From assembly GCA_000758905.1 (NCBI GenBank), contig JRNA01000003.1, forward strand, positions 124,001-188,000: DNA of 64,000 bases. Direction: 5' to 3'. This stretch comes from Clostridiales bacterium S5-A14a (GTDB lineage: Bacteria > Bacillota > Clostridia > Peptostreptococcales > Anaerovoracaceae). A program made the position numbers and the translations under genes. The notes beneath the pieces are model-generated. The model was not told where the DNA came from, did not search any database, and was given only the letters and a program-made list of their open reading frames with translations. Positions within the stretch are counted from its first letter, which is position 1. The number at the start of each line of letters is the position of its first letter. Positions 53,752-63,061 of the stretch are shown here, piece after piece.

Positions 53752-54900
53752 ATGGAAAGATTTATTAATTTAAGTAAAGAGAAGTACAAACTTATAGGCG
53801 GTGCCCTAATTGCACTTATTCTTTTCATGGGGGTTATGATTTACTCTTCAAAAGCATATGCGAATGAAGAATATTGGGATATAAAAATTGATGGTAAGAC
53901 AATAGCCTATGTGTCTTCAGAAAGCGAAGGCGAAGAGGTTATCGATGGGGTTAAAAACGCATACGTTGTAGAAGGTGCGAAAGTAGAGTCGATATCACTC
54001 GATAAGAAGCTAGAGTCTACAAGACACAAATTTAAAAATGAAAAGTCACCTAAGATAGAGTCTCCTGAAGACGTTATTAAGAAGATTCTTAAGGGCGTTA
54101 AAGGTGAACAGAAATATACTGTTAAAGAAGGAGACACGGCTTGGGATATCGCATACGCAAACAATTTGTCGTACGATGAGTTTGTAGAGATTAACAAGGG
54201 TGATGGATTTGATCCAGATACAATTTTGCCAGGTGATAAGATTGTCATCAGCAAAATGGTTCCATACGTTAACGTAACGACTAAGCAGACATTTAGCGCA
54301 AAAGAAATGGTTGAACCTGAAGTAGAATACGTAGAAGATTCTTCTATGTACAAGGGTGAGGCTAAGGTTAAAGAAGAAGGAAAAGCAGGAAGTAAGGTTG
54401 TTAATTATTCTCAGACTTCAGTGAATAATGCAATTTCAGATAAGACTGTTTTGAAGGAAAAAGTTACAAAAGAGGCCACTAAGACAGTTGTTATCAAGGG
54501 CACCAAAGAAAGAAGCGATTCAGCATCATCAGCAACATCGACTGTTTATGGATCTGGAAGAGGCGGCTCAATTGCATCGGCAGCTAGATCAATGGTAGGA
54601 GCACATATGGATTGCGTTTCACTAGCTTCAAGTGCACTGGCTCGTGCAGGAATAAGCTTTAGAGGATGGCCTGAGCAGTTCCTAGGACTTGGCTCAAGAG
54701 TTCCTGGTGGCGTTGGGGCTGCACAGCCTGGAGATATCTTGGTATATAGATATACAAACGGAGCAAACGGCGGAGCACATTATGACCATGTTGCTGTATA
54801 TGTTGGCGGTGGCATGGCAGTTCACGGCGGTTGGAGAGGAAACAGCGTTGTTCTAGCGAGCGCTTACATTGGCTCAGGAATCTCAGTTGTTAGACCGTAA
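53752..54900 (+). CDS. LysM-G5 cell-wall hydrolase with NlpC/CHAP-like catalytic domain
   Basis: 382-aa paralogue of the previous gene. The N-terminal two thirds match it closely: export segment ending KAYA, LysM ('VKEGDTAWDIAYANNLSYDE'), and the G5-type region. The catalytic domain differs: Cys288 in 'GAHMDCVSLASSALARAG' and His346 in 'HYDHVAVYVGGGMAVHGG' form the Cys-His pair of the NlpC/CHAP superfamily. So the wall-binding part was duplicated and the cutting domain diverged or was exchanged. The start has a weak site (GAGGGAAG some 20 nt upstream). Confidence 0.87.
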   Translation: MERFINLSKEKYKLIGGALIALILFMGVMIYSSKAYANEEYWDIKIDGKTIAYVSSESEGEEVIDGVKNAYVVEGAKVESISLDKKLESTRHKFKNEKSPKIESPEDVIKKILKGVKGEQKYTVKEGDTAWDIAYANNLSYDEFVEINKGDGFDPDTILPGDKIVISKMVPYVNVTTKQTFSAKEMVEPEVEYVEDSSMYKGEAKVKEEGKAGSKVVNYSQTSVNNAISDKTVLKEKVTKEATKTVVIKGTKERSDSASSATSTVYGSGRGGSIASAARSMVGAHMDCVSLASSALARAGISFRGWPEQFLGLGSRVPGGVGAAQPGDILVYRYTNGANGGAHYDHVAVYVGGGMAVHGGWRGNSVVLASAYIGSGISVVRP

Positions 54901-54955
54901 TTTTGCATAGTTTATAATATAGTTTATAAAATCGTGTTTATTTAGAGAATATTAA

Positions 54956-54985
54956 AAACCCTCGGCATTTAGCCGAGGGTTTCTT
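54956..54985. terminator. Terminator after the second LysM-G5 hydrolase, possibly bidirectional
   Basis: AAACCCTCGGC / GCCGAGGGTTT hairpin with an ATTTA loop; the A run and TTTCTT on the two sides could serve both this gene and the convergent PHP gene. Confidence 0.85.
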
Positions 54986-55013
54986 GCATTCACCATGTCC
55001 TAGTGAATCAGAA

Positions 55014-55799
55014 TCAGTCAATCATTGCTACGTAATGCATTATATTTCTAAATGGGGAAAAAATGCATCCAAGAATTCTATTGTAAGATCTGAAACCATA
55101 GGTTGCGAACACGGAGTTTCTCTTAATATGTTTTTTGAGAAATTCTCTTTCCTGTCCACCAAATCCAGCAATATCATTATTCTTTATAGCCTCTATCATA
55201 TCGTTATTACACTTTATTTCACTGTTGAACTCAGTGTATGCCGTACCCACATACTCAGACTTATGAGAGTCAGATCCGCCTGTACAAGGTAGATCCAAAC
55301 GTGCCGCAGAAATGATTGCAGCTTGGTTAGCTATTTTGGTCTCACAGGTATTAAAACCTTCAAGAAAATCACAATCACTAAGCATTTGAGAGTTTCTCAT
55401 AAGCTTGTTACAAAACATAGCGCTCGAACTCTTTGCTCCAAATGGATGCGCAGGGCCAAGAATGCCGCCATTCTTATGAACAACTTCTTTGAGAGCATTG
55501 TAGGACATACCTCTGACCTGCAGAACCTGTAATTCAACTCCATCAGGCATGATTACAATAAAATGTCCCGCATCACATGTATCATATTCAACTCCCATTA
55601 GGACTGTAAAATCATCTACAGTCGGATCCTTGTCCTTCAGGTTTGAACGCCAATAACGATAACCCTTATAGGAGTCATGGTCTGTAACGAGCATACCGTC
55701 GAAACCTTTGGATTTGAGAATTTGAATATATTCCTTGATAGAAATTTTAGCGTCGATAGAACCTTCTTTAGTATGACAGTGCATATCAAATTTCGGCAA
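55014..55799 (-). CDS. PHP domain metal-dependent phosphoesterase
   Basis: 261-aa TrpH-like phosphoesterase. PHP metal motifs: 'FDMHCHTKEGS' (HxH), 'LVTDHDSYKGY', 'PAHPFGAKSS', and 'TGGSDSHKSEYVG'. Relatives act on nucleotides or oligonucleotide ends; the substrate here is unknown. I use a TTG start at 55799, 8 nt after GGGAGG and giving MPKFDMHCH; the longer reading has no ribosome site and starts with an odd hydrophobic stretch. Confidence 0.82.
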   Translation of the reverse strand: MPKFDMHCHTKEGSIDAKISIKEYIQILKSKGFDGMLVTDHDSYKGYRYWRSNLKDKDPTVDDFTVLMGVEYDTCDAGHFIVIMPDGVELQVLQVRGMSYNALKEVVHKNGGILGPAHPFGAKSSSAMFCNKLMRNSQMLSDCDFLEGFNTCETKIANQAAIISAARLDLPCTGGSDSHKSEYVGTAYTEFNSEIKCNNDMIEAIKNNDIAGFGGQEREFLKKHIKRNSVFATYGFRSYNRILGCIFSPFRNIMHYVAMID

Positions 55800-56110
55800 A
55801 TTATCGACCTCCCTTCTCTCTATTTGTATCCTACTTCTTGCAAATATTATATACCCGTGGAACATAAAATCAACCTAAATATTGTAAAATAACAAGCTGC
55901 AAATAAAAAAAATATACCAAATATATGTCAAATATCTTCTAAAAATGTTATAATGCAAACGAATTAAAAAAGTATTAATGTTTTGTATTGATAGATTTGG
56001 TTATATATAATAAAGCCCTAAGGTTTCACATCGGGCAATTAAAATATAAATATCGAATATAAGAATAATATAAAATTAATTCAGACTATTTCATGAAAGG
56101 ATGGAAGAAA
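55800..56110. other. Divergent intergenic region, PHP gene / fprA
   Basis: AT-rich 311-bp spacer. A perfect TATAAT at 55949-55954 with a poor -35 (TGTCAA, 17 bp) may drive fprA with a leader of about 150 nt. Within that leader a short GCCC ... GGGC pair (56015-56036) forms at most a weak hairpin. No coding frame was seen. Confidence 0.4.
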
Positions 56111-57307
56111 ATGTTCAAAAAAGTCAAAAACAATGTTTATTGGGTTGGTAAAATTGACTGGGAACTAGAATGGTTTCACGGTCATGATTACAGTATCAAT
56201 AAAGGATCGAGCCAGAATGCTTACTTAATTCGAGAAGAAAAGACAGTGCTTGTTGACACAGTATGGGCTCCTCATAAGAATGAATTTGTAGAGAATCTCA
56301 AGAAAGAAATTGATCTCAAAGATATAGATTATATAATTGCACAGCACGGTGAAGTCGATCACAGCGGATCACTTGAAGCCATTGTATCAGAGATACCGGA
56401 TGTTCCCATTTACTGTACTGCAAACTGCGTTAAGTCCCTCGTTGGTCAATACCACCATCCTGAGTGGAATTTCCAAGTTGTCAAGACAGGTGATGAACTT
56501 GACATAGGTAATGGCAAGAAACTTAAATTCATTGAAATGCGTATGCTTCACTGGCCTGACAGTATGGCAACATTCATGACAGGCGACAATATTTTGTTCT
56601 CAATGGACGTATTTGGACAGCACTATGCAGTTGAAGAAATGTTTGACGACAAAGCAAACAACTGCGACATGTGGTCTGAAGCGATGAAGTATTTTGCTAA
56701 CATCATTCATACTTTTGCACCGATGTGCAAGATGAAGATGGCTGAGCTAGATAAGATGAATCTACCTATCGAACTAATCGCACCTTCACACGGAGCAATC
56801 TGGAGATCGCAAATTCCTGAAATCATTCAGGCATATAAGGACTGGTCGGACAACTATCAGGAGGACCAGATTACGGTAATCTATGACACTATGTGGGACG
56901 GCACCAAGAAGCTGGCACATAGGATTGCACAGTCACTCAAAAAGGAAAGCCCTGATTCTGTAGTTAAAATCTACAACATCTCACAGTTTGACAAAAACGA
57001 TATAATGACTGAAGTGTTTAAATCAAAGGCAATTGCAGTTGGGTCTCCAACAGTAGCACAAAATATGCTTTCGTCAGTAGGGGGCTGGATGGAGTTCCTG
57101 AAGGAATGCCGTTTCAAAGGCAAGAAGGCTGGCGTTTTCGGATGTTATGGCTGGTCTGGTGAGGCTTGTGATATTTTGAGAAAGAATTTGACAGAGTCCG
57201 GATTTGAGGTTATCGAAACTCAGGCTAAATGCAACTGGAACCCTGATGAGGAAAACTTTGAGGAAGCCGATAAACTTGCAAAGGATCTAGTAGCTGCTTG
57301 CAAATAA
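56111..57307 (+). CDS. FprA-type flavodiiron protein (oxygen/NO reductase)
   Basis: Cytoplasmic enzyme that reduces O2 to water or NO to N2O, protecting anaerobes. Metallo-beta-lactamase domain (about 1-245) with diiron ligands in 'QHGEVDHSGS' (His79, Glu81, Asp83, His84), 'MLHWPDSM', and 'APSHGAIWR', then a flavodoxin FMN domain (about 250-398, 'IYDTMWDGTKKLAH'). No rubredoxin domain follows, so electrons come from a separate carrier. ATG 56111 has AAAGGA 9 nt upstream; the ATG at 56093 overlaps that site. Length 398 aa. Confidence 0.93.
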   Translation: MFKKVKNNVYWVGKIDWELEWFHGHDYSINKGSSQNAYLIREEKTVLVDTVWAPHKNEFVENLKKEIDLKDIDYIIAQHGEVDHSGSLEAIVSEIPDVPIYCTANCVKSLVGQYHHPEWNFQVVKTGDELDIGNGKKLKFIEMRMLHWPDSMATFMTGDNILFSMDVFGQHYAVEEMFDDKANNCDMWSEAMKYFANIIHTFAPMCKMKMAELDKMNLPIELIAPSHGAIWRSQIPEIIQAYKDWSDNYQEDQITVIYDTMWDGTKKLAHRIAQSLKKESPDSVVKIYNISQFDKNDIMTEVFKSKAIAVGSPTVAQNMLSSVGGWMEFLKECRFKGKKAGVFGCYGWSGEACDILRKNLTESGFEVIETQAKCNWNPDEENFEEADKLAKDLVAACK

Positions 57308-57335
57308 AGATTAATAGGACAACAATTGTTTATAG

Positions 57336-57377
57336 AAAAGCGCTATATTGGTTTATTAAATCAATATAGCGCTTTTT
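57336..57377 (+). terminator. Rho-independent terminator after fprA
   Basis: AAAAGCGCTATATTG / CAATATAGCGCTTTT, a 15-bp perfect stem with an 11-nt loop and a TTTTT run. Confidence 0.92.
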
Positions 57378-57605
57378 CGGTGAGTATTGCGGTATACTTC
57401 ACTAATTAACTTAATGTTTTTTATAAAATTAAAGTAAAATACTTGATTTTGATATTGTAGAGGAGTATACTTAAATTGATTAAAAAATAGTTTACTGTTT
57501 GATATTTTTTGTGCGAGTTTGAGCAAGCAAGAATTGAAAACGTTTTTAAATTTTCGAGGATATAGTGGTATGACTCCTGACAATGATTTAGTTTCAAAAT
57601 ACACT
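57378..57605. other. Gene-free stretch with possible remnant frames upstream of the surface protein
   Basis: No gene with a ribosome site is visible. A plus-strand frame without an ATG start runs from 57480 (after TGA) with a protein-like stretch (FRGYSGMTPDNDL) and continues through the CAGA repeat to a stop at 57663. A minus-strand frame of 82 codons covers 57356-57604. One of them may be a relic of a lost gene; I cannot assign a family. Confidence 0.3.
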
Positions 57606-57631
57606 CAGACAGACAGACAGACAGACAGACA
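57606..57631 (+). repeat. (CAGA)6 tetranucleotide repeat upstream of the surface protein gene
   Basis: Six full CAGA units plus a partial one, in otherwise AT-rich DNA. It ends 30 bp before the predicted -35 box of the 1749-residue surface protein. Tetranucleotide repeats in such places are known to change length by strand slippage and alter promoter strength. Confidence 0.9.
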
Positions 57632-57661
57632 AGTAATACTGTTTTATTTCATATTTTCAAA

Positions 57662-57689
57662 TTGAAAGGCGAAAATACGTAGCTATAGT
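57662..57689 (+). promoter_or_regulatory. Probable promoter of the large surface protein
   Basis: TTGAAA (57662-57667), 16-bp spacer, TATAGT (57684-57689); leader of about 60 nt to the ATG, preceded by GGAGG. Confidence 0.58.
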
Positions 57690-57755
57690 TTAGTTGTGTT
57701 ATTTTTGCTTTTTTTAATGTAAATAAGTCTAAGAAGATTTAATCGGAGGTAGCTA

Positions 57756-60700
57756 ATGAAAAGTAGTGCTAAAAAAGTTCTCACCTGCATGTTGACAGCA
57801 CTTGTAATTATTACAACTGCTTTGCCCACATACAGTTTGGCATATTCAGATGAGAATATTAAACCCACAAACAAAACTGTAGAAACCGCAGAGCCACTAT
57901 ATACGCCTGAGGAAAAACCCAATAACGATATCGTATTAGAGAACAATGAAAGAACGATATCAGAGGACCCAATTCAGAATCAAACCGAAAAAAGTCCACA
58001 GAAAAAAGCTAGCCCTGGACGTGCCCCAAAAATAAGTGTACCAGCTAAGGCCCCAGCAAATTCGACAGGAAAAGTGGAACTGGAAATTGCTCGACTCGTT
58101 GGAAATAAACTTGAAGCGATGCCTACAGATTGGTATACACAGCAGGTTGTGGACAGCGTCGTTGATCTTGATATCTCCGGTAATAACTATTCGATTGAAA
58201 AGCCATATTTGCTGCTTCGCCTGCCGAAAACGGATAAAATTATGGATGTGAAATTTGTCGATTCCGCAGCGGGAAAGACAGAACGATATGAAGATGAAAA
58301 TTATCAATATATCAAATACACCTATACGCGTCTTATCGGAGGAACACATTATACCTACCAATACTACTTTACCTTTGACGGACATCATGCCCAAAATGGA
58401 GATTCAATCGAAGCCCAGGCGCAGCTTTTTGATGGAAACGATAAGCTTGTCAAGGAAGTCAAGCAAACTTATACTGCAAAGACGGTTGGCTTTGAGCTTT
58501 GGTCAGCCCATGGCAACAGTGGTATGGGGAATATTAAAAAAACAGTAAATGATAACGGACACGATTATGAAGTATGGGGATATATCGATAAAGCAGGCGA
58601 TACGAAAACTATTGCGCGAGCTGGAAGTAGGACCAATGTTTTTGCAGCGGTCTATCCGAAAAAAATCGAGGGTATTAACGAGAGTGTGGGGATTGAATAT
58701 CCGAAAAACCTGAAAATTGTTTATACTTATCAGCCGGATGAGCCTGGATTTCGTGAATTCAGCCCAAATGGCAAAGGAGCTCACGATGCAGGTGGACTTA
58801 AGAATAGCAGAAACTATACTTGGACGCAAAATGATAATGTTTACACATTTTTAATAAAGGATCCGACATTTGATAGCAATGGTAGAGGTGCTCATGTAGT
58901 TACAAACGGGCGATATGCAACTTATGCAAATTCCTTGATGAAAGATAACGGCGTTACAGTAAATAAAAAGTTGCCGATAAGAATTGATTATTATAAAAAC
59001 GCCAATGACGATGGTACCGGCGGGGAACCTCTTGGAACGCGGTATGAGAACTTTACCTTTGTCCCACATGTGTATCAAGGCGGATATAGTTTCAGCTACC
59101 AAAAGTATTCTTTTGATAACTACAATATAGCGGATGAATTTCAATATATCTACTATCCGGCTTATTACCATCTGAACGGCAAGTTTTATAAGGGCAAACT
59201 TAATATGGAAGAAAAGGGGGGGGTCCCTCTTACAACCTTCGTTTCCAACTGGAATGCCGGAAGCAGTTATTCGAATCCATACGATGGGGGAAAAACGGAC
59301 AAGGTTACAGAAGTCTACACGAAATTGTTGACCAACGCAACCTATTTTAAGAGTGTACAGCTCCGTGCGATTATTAGTAATGGACAAAATACGAATAATG
59401 ATAAGCATAAGGAGGCAATAAAAAACGCAATCAACGACGGAAATACGAAACTTTATGGAATTGACAATAAGGGCAATCAGAATCTCATAAAAGAAAAGAT
59501 AAAGCTCGACGAACTTGTAGAGATTGAAGACAGCAGCCGAAAATATGTTGAATTAGTTGTGCGCTTTGAAAAACCGGTGGAACTGGATAATATGATTCTT
59601 CAACTCCGCGAAAGGCAGTGGTTTGTTAAGAAAGAACTGAATGACCTCCTTAACCTGGGTGATGGTATGCACACCTATGAAAGTGAATGTGCGGCTACCA
59701 GATTAGATGATAGTAATAATCCTGTTAAAGGGAAATATGTGGGCTTTCGTGGCAAGCCAACATATTTTACGGTAACCCCACTGCACCCAACGGTGGATTC
59801 CTATATCAGTAAGCCTCAGGTTGTCGAATATAAGGAAAATGCCACTTTTGATTATCTGGTTGGGCCGAAACTTCCGAGAATTGCTCATGATAATAATGTT
59901 CCTTATGGAGACCTGGAAGAAATAAAAAACGTTAAGACGATCACGCTCCTTCCTTCCGGTTATGAATATACCGGGAAATATGAAAAAGAAATGTATGATT
60001 CGAACTGGAAAAGCAATAAGATTGCAGATCCGACGATTACGACGGTGGACAATTATCAAGGATCCGGTAAGACGGCAGTTATCGTCGATTATGGAACAAT
60101 CAAGATAAGCACCTATTATCCCATTAAGCTGAAACTTCGTGCCACCAAGTACGCAGCCCGTGGAGAAAGTGATTTTGTCAACTATATGACCTATGACGAT
60201 AATGACTTTATTCGTCCGCTGCCGGCAACCAATAATGCAAACGACTATGTTGATGCCTTAGATTTGGACCAAGATGGGAACACGTCCGAAATCTTTATGC
60301 AAAAGCATACAAAGGTGACCTTTGTGCCGCCGCTGGAGTTGGTAATCAAAAATGCGGTAAAACATGACGTGGAATTCCAACAAGAGGTTACTGGCGATTT
60401 GGGATATGATATCACTCAGAAGATTAACATTTTCAATAACTCCATTCGAGATATTAATAACCTGAGCATCATTGATGTACTGCCATATAAGGGCGACCAC
60501 AGCATCAGTCCGAATGATAATGGGGAATATCCGGAGAGGAAGTCCACTTTTACAATGCCGCTTACAAAATCGTTGGAAGAAGTCAATGATGAAAACGTCA
60601 ATAATAAGGTAAGCTTCCTTTACAAGGTGGACGAGCAGGGCAAAGATCTTGCAAGCGTCCGTGGTGGCCAGTGGCTAACGAAGGACCAGGTGACGGACAT

Positions 60701-63005
60701 TTCAAAAGTTCAATCCGTCAAGATTGTCTTAAAAAAAGGTCAAGCGCTGAAATCGAAGGAAGAATTAAATATCTTGATTCCGTCAAAGATTCCGGGGAAT
60801 ACCTCGCTGGATGAACAAAAGGATGTGGCCGTAAATTCCTCCGCCTTTAGTACCGACGGCTACAGTTATACCGAGGGCAACAATACGAAAGTGCGTTTTA
60901 CAACATATAAGGTTGAAGGTAAAGCCTTCTTAGACATAAATAAAAATGGCATATTCGATGAAGGCGATACTTTACAAAAAGGTGTCAAGGTCAATGTACT
61001 GAATAAAGACGGTTCACAGGCTAAGGATTTCAATAATAAAGATATTACAGTAACAACCAATGCAAAGGGAGAGTATTCAATTCCTGTATATAAACGAGGC
61101 GAATATATTATTAGCTTTGTTAAAGATGACAATTATAAATTTTCTGAAAAATATACAGAAGAAAAAAATGTTGAAAATTCAATTTCTAAAGAATTAATAG
61201 ATGGTAATACAGCAAAGACAAAAGTATTCGCATTGAATCCTGCACATAAAGTGCAGATGAAAAATGTTGCACTAGAGACTAATTACGCATCAATAAAAAT
61301 TATAAAAACCTCGGCAGATGAGAAAACTGCAGATGGGAACCCTAAGAAACTGGAAGGAGTTGAGTTTGAACTCAAAACCCAGGACGGCAAGCCGGTAAAA
61401 AACTACAAGGGTGATGAAATTAAAAATGTAGAGACTGACAAAAATGGTGAAGCTGTCTTCAAGCTTGTACCATATGGTGAATACATAGTTAAAGAGATTA
61501 AGACTGGCGACGCTTATATTCTGCCTGATAAAGGACATGATGTAAGTTTGTCTGAACAAACGGTAAAGAAAGAAAAGGACGGCAAGAAAACTTTTACGAT
61601 TGAGCTTGAAAATAAACTAAAGCGTGGGACGATAAAGATTCATAAGATTGATAATACTACCAAGAAGACAGCACTTAAAGGGATTGAATTTACCATATAT
61701 GATAAAACTGGCAACAAGGTCGGCGATTCTAAGGTGACAGACGAAAATGGTAATGTTCAATTTGAAAACATCCCTTATGGCGAATATGTGCTTAGGGAAA
61801 CAAAGGGTATTTCAGGCTATGAGAAGCTTAAGAAAGATATATCCGTTAAGGTGCTCAAGGATAAAGAAATCTATTCATTTGAGGTCATCAATAATAAGAT
61901 AAATCCAAAAATCAATTTATCTGGTGACAAAATATGGGACGATGCTAATAACCAAGACGGAATTCGCCCTGACTCTGTGACCATTTATCTTTTAGCTAAC
62001 GGAAAAGACACAGCTAAAACTGCAAAGGCAACAAAAGATTCAGATTGGAAGTACGAATTTAAAGACCTGCCTACATACGATAAGGCTGGTGACGAGATAA
62101 AATATAGTGTTAAAGAAGAAGTACCGAGCGGTTATAAAGATAAAATCGATGGAACAACTATTACAAACACTCATACACCTAAGCTTCGTGATATAAATGT
62201 AAGCAAGGAATGGAAGGGTCCGGAAGATCAGAGAAAAGATCAGGTAACTATTAATTTATTAGCTGATGGTAAGACTGCAGATAAAAAGCTAATCCTGAAT
62301 GCTGAAAATAACTGGAAGGGTACCTTTAAAAACTTGCCTGAATACAAAGACGGCAAGAAAATAGAATATACTATTTCCGAGGAAAAACTCGCCGGATATG
62401 AATCAGAAATAACGGGCAGTCAGGAGAAAGGGTTTGTTGTAACCAATACGTATAATCCTAAGCCGGTAATTGTAGATCCACCTGTTTCGAAGATTGTTGA
62501 AGGTAATCCGAAGAATCAAACTACATTTACATTTAAGTTTAAGGCACTCGATGAAAACAATCCAATGCCTGAGGGAAGCAAGGACGGCGTCAAAACAACT
62601 ACAATCAAAGGAAGCGGTTCAAGTGAATTTGGCAACATAGAATTTAAACTACCTGGAACATACCGATATGAGATTACTGAAGTCAACGATGGTGTTAAAA
62701 ACTACAAGTATGACAAATCAGTCTATGTGATTACTTTTGAGGTGAAGGATAAAGACGGAGAGCTATTTGCAACTAAAAGCATCGAAAAGAAGGAAGACGT
62801 AAACGCAAAAGAAGGTGAAACGTCTAAGGAAATTGTATTTAAAAACAAATACGAGGAACCAAAGAAAACATCAACCCATCCTGCTAATCCTGGTCAACCT
62901 GGTACAGGAGATAGTAGCGTTATCATTGAGTACAGCTTAATAGCGGGACTAGGAATAGCATTACTTGCAATCGCGGCTTTAAGAAAGAAAAGGATTGATT
63001 TATAA
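57756..63005 (+). CDS. Giant cell-wall-anchored surface protein with SdrD/SpaA/Cna-B/pilin-type domains
   Basis: 1749-aa exported protein, likely adhesin. Signal peptide 1-~30. A Pro/Lys/Glu linker reaches about residue 105. An N-terminal region of unknown fold, in beta-rich style, spans about 105-1050. Then come an SdrD/Cna-like repeat (about 1055-1130, 'DINKNGIFDEGDTLQKGV'), two SpaA-type domains (about 1177-1285 and 1289-1380), two Cna-B domains (about 1386-1475 and 1477-1570) and a pilin isopeptide-linkage domain (about 1574-1700). The wall-sorting signal is QPGTG (1714-1718), a hydrophobic helix and RKKRIDL. Bases 58050-60900 are clearly GC-richer than the C-terminal half, which suggests mosaic origin. 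It contains a G8 tract. GGAGG precedes the ATG. Confidence 0.88.
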   Translation: MKSSAKKVLTCMLTALVIITTALPTYSLAYSDENIKPTNKTVETAEPLYTPEEKPNNDIVLENNERTISEDPIQNQTEKSPQKKASPGRAPKISVPAKAPANSTGKVELEIARLVGNKLEAMPTDWYTQQVVDSVVDLDISGNNYSIEKPYLLLRLPKTDKIMDVKFVDSAAGKTERYEDENYQYIKYTYTRLIGGTHYTYQYYFTFDGHHAQNGDSIEAQAQLFDGNDKLVKEVKQTYTAKTVGFELWSAHGNSGMGNIKKTVNDNGHDYEVWGYIDKAGDTKTIARAGSRTNVFAAVYPKKIEGINESVGIEYPKNLKIVYTYQPDEPGFREFSPNGKGAHDAGGLKNSRNYTWTQNDNVYTFLIKDPTFDSNGRGAHVVTNGRYATYANSLMKDNGVTVNKKLPIRIDYYKNANDDGTGGEPLGTRYENFTFVPHVYQGGYSFSYQKYSFDNYNIADEFQYIYYPAYYHLNGKFYKGKLNMEEKGGVPLTTFVSNWNAGSSYSNPYDGGKTDKVTEVYTKLLTNATYFKSVQLRAIISNGQNTNNDKHKEAIKNAINDGNTKLYGIDNKGNQNLIKEKIKLDELVEIEDSSRKYVELVVRFEKPVELDNMILQLRERQWFVKKELNDLLNLGDGMHTYESECAATRLDDSNNPVKGKYVGFRGKPTYFTVTPLHPTVDSYISKPQVVEYKENATFDYLVGPKLPRIAHDNNVPYGDLEEIKNVKTITLLPSGYEYTGKYEKEMYDSNWKSNKIADPTITTVDNYQGSGKTAVIVDYGTIKISTYYPIKLKLRATKYAARGESDFVNYMTYDDNDFIRPLPATNNANDYVDALDLDQDGNTSEIFMQKHTKVTFVPPLELVIKNAVKHDVEFQQEVTGDLGYDITQKINIFNNSIRDINNLSIIDVLPYKGDHSISPNDNGEYPERKSTFTMPLTKSLEEVNDENVNNKVSFLYKVDEQGKDLASVRGGQWLTKDQVTDISKVQSVKIVLKKGQALKSKEELNILIPSKIPGNTSLDEQKDVAVNSSAFSTDGYSYTEGNNTKVRFTTYKVEGKAFLDINKNGIFDEGDTLQKGVKVNVLNKDGSQAKDFNNKDITVTTNAKGEYSIPVYKRGEYIISFVKDDNYKFSEKYTEEKNVENSISKELIDGNTAKTKVFALNPAHKVQMKNVALETNYASIKIIKTSADEKTADGNPKKLEGVEFELKTQDGKPVKNYKGDEIKNVETDKNGEAVFKLVPYGEYIVKEIKTGDAYILPDKGHDVSLSEQTVKKEKDGKKTFTIELENKLKRGTIKIHKIDNTTKKTALKGIEFTIYDKTGNKVGDSKVTDENGNVQFENIPYGEYVLRETKGISGYEKLKKDISVKVLKDKEIYSFEVINNKINPKINLSGDKIWDDANNQDGIRPDSVTIYLLANGKDTAKTAKATKDSDWKYEFKDLPTYDKAGDEIKYSVKEEVPSGYKDKIDGTTITNTHTPKLRDINVSKEWKGPEDQRKDQVTINLLADGKTADKKLILNAENNWKGTFKNLPEYKDGKKIEYTISEEKLAGYESEITGSQEKGFVVTNTYNPKPVIVDPPVSKIVEGNPKNQTTFTFKFKALDENNPMPEGSKDGVKTTTIKGSGSSEFGNIEFKLPGTYRYEITEVNDGVKNYKYDKSVYVITFEVKDKDGELFATKSIEKKEDVNAKEGETSKEIVFKNKYEEPKKTSTHPANPGQPGTGDSSVIIEYSLIAGLGIALLAIAALRKKRIDL
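59216..59223 (+). repeat. Homopolymeric G8 tract inside the surface protein coding sequence
   Basis: Eight consecutive G at codons for Lys-Gly-Gly-Val near residues 487-490. A gain or loss of one base would shift the frame and truncate the protein before its wall anchor. Confidence 0.9.
62895..63002 (+). other. Cell-wall sorting signal (QPGTG variant)
   Basis: Encodes QPGTGDSS, a hydrophobic helix 'YSLIAGLGIALLAIAAL' and the basic end RKKRIDL, in the normal order of a sortase signal but with Q in place of L of LPXTG. Confidence 0.7.
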
Positions 63006-63061
63006 CAGTCGTGAAATACAAGAGAAATCTATTTTGTTGAAACAGTTTACACTATATTGCT

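Noticed and set aside
57356-57604. Minus-strand 82-codon frame as a real gene
   Set aside because: It begins inside the CAGA-flanking DNA, ends within the fprA terminator and has no convincing ribosome site; kept only as a possible relic.
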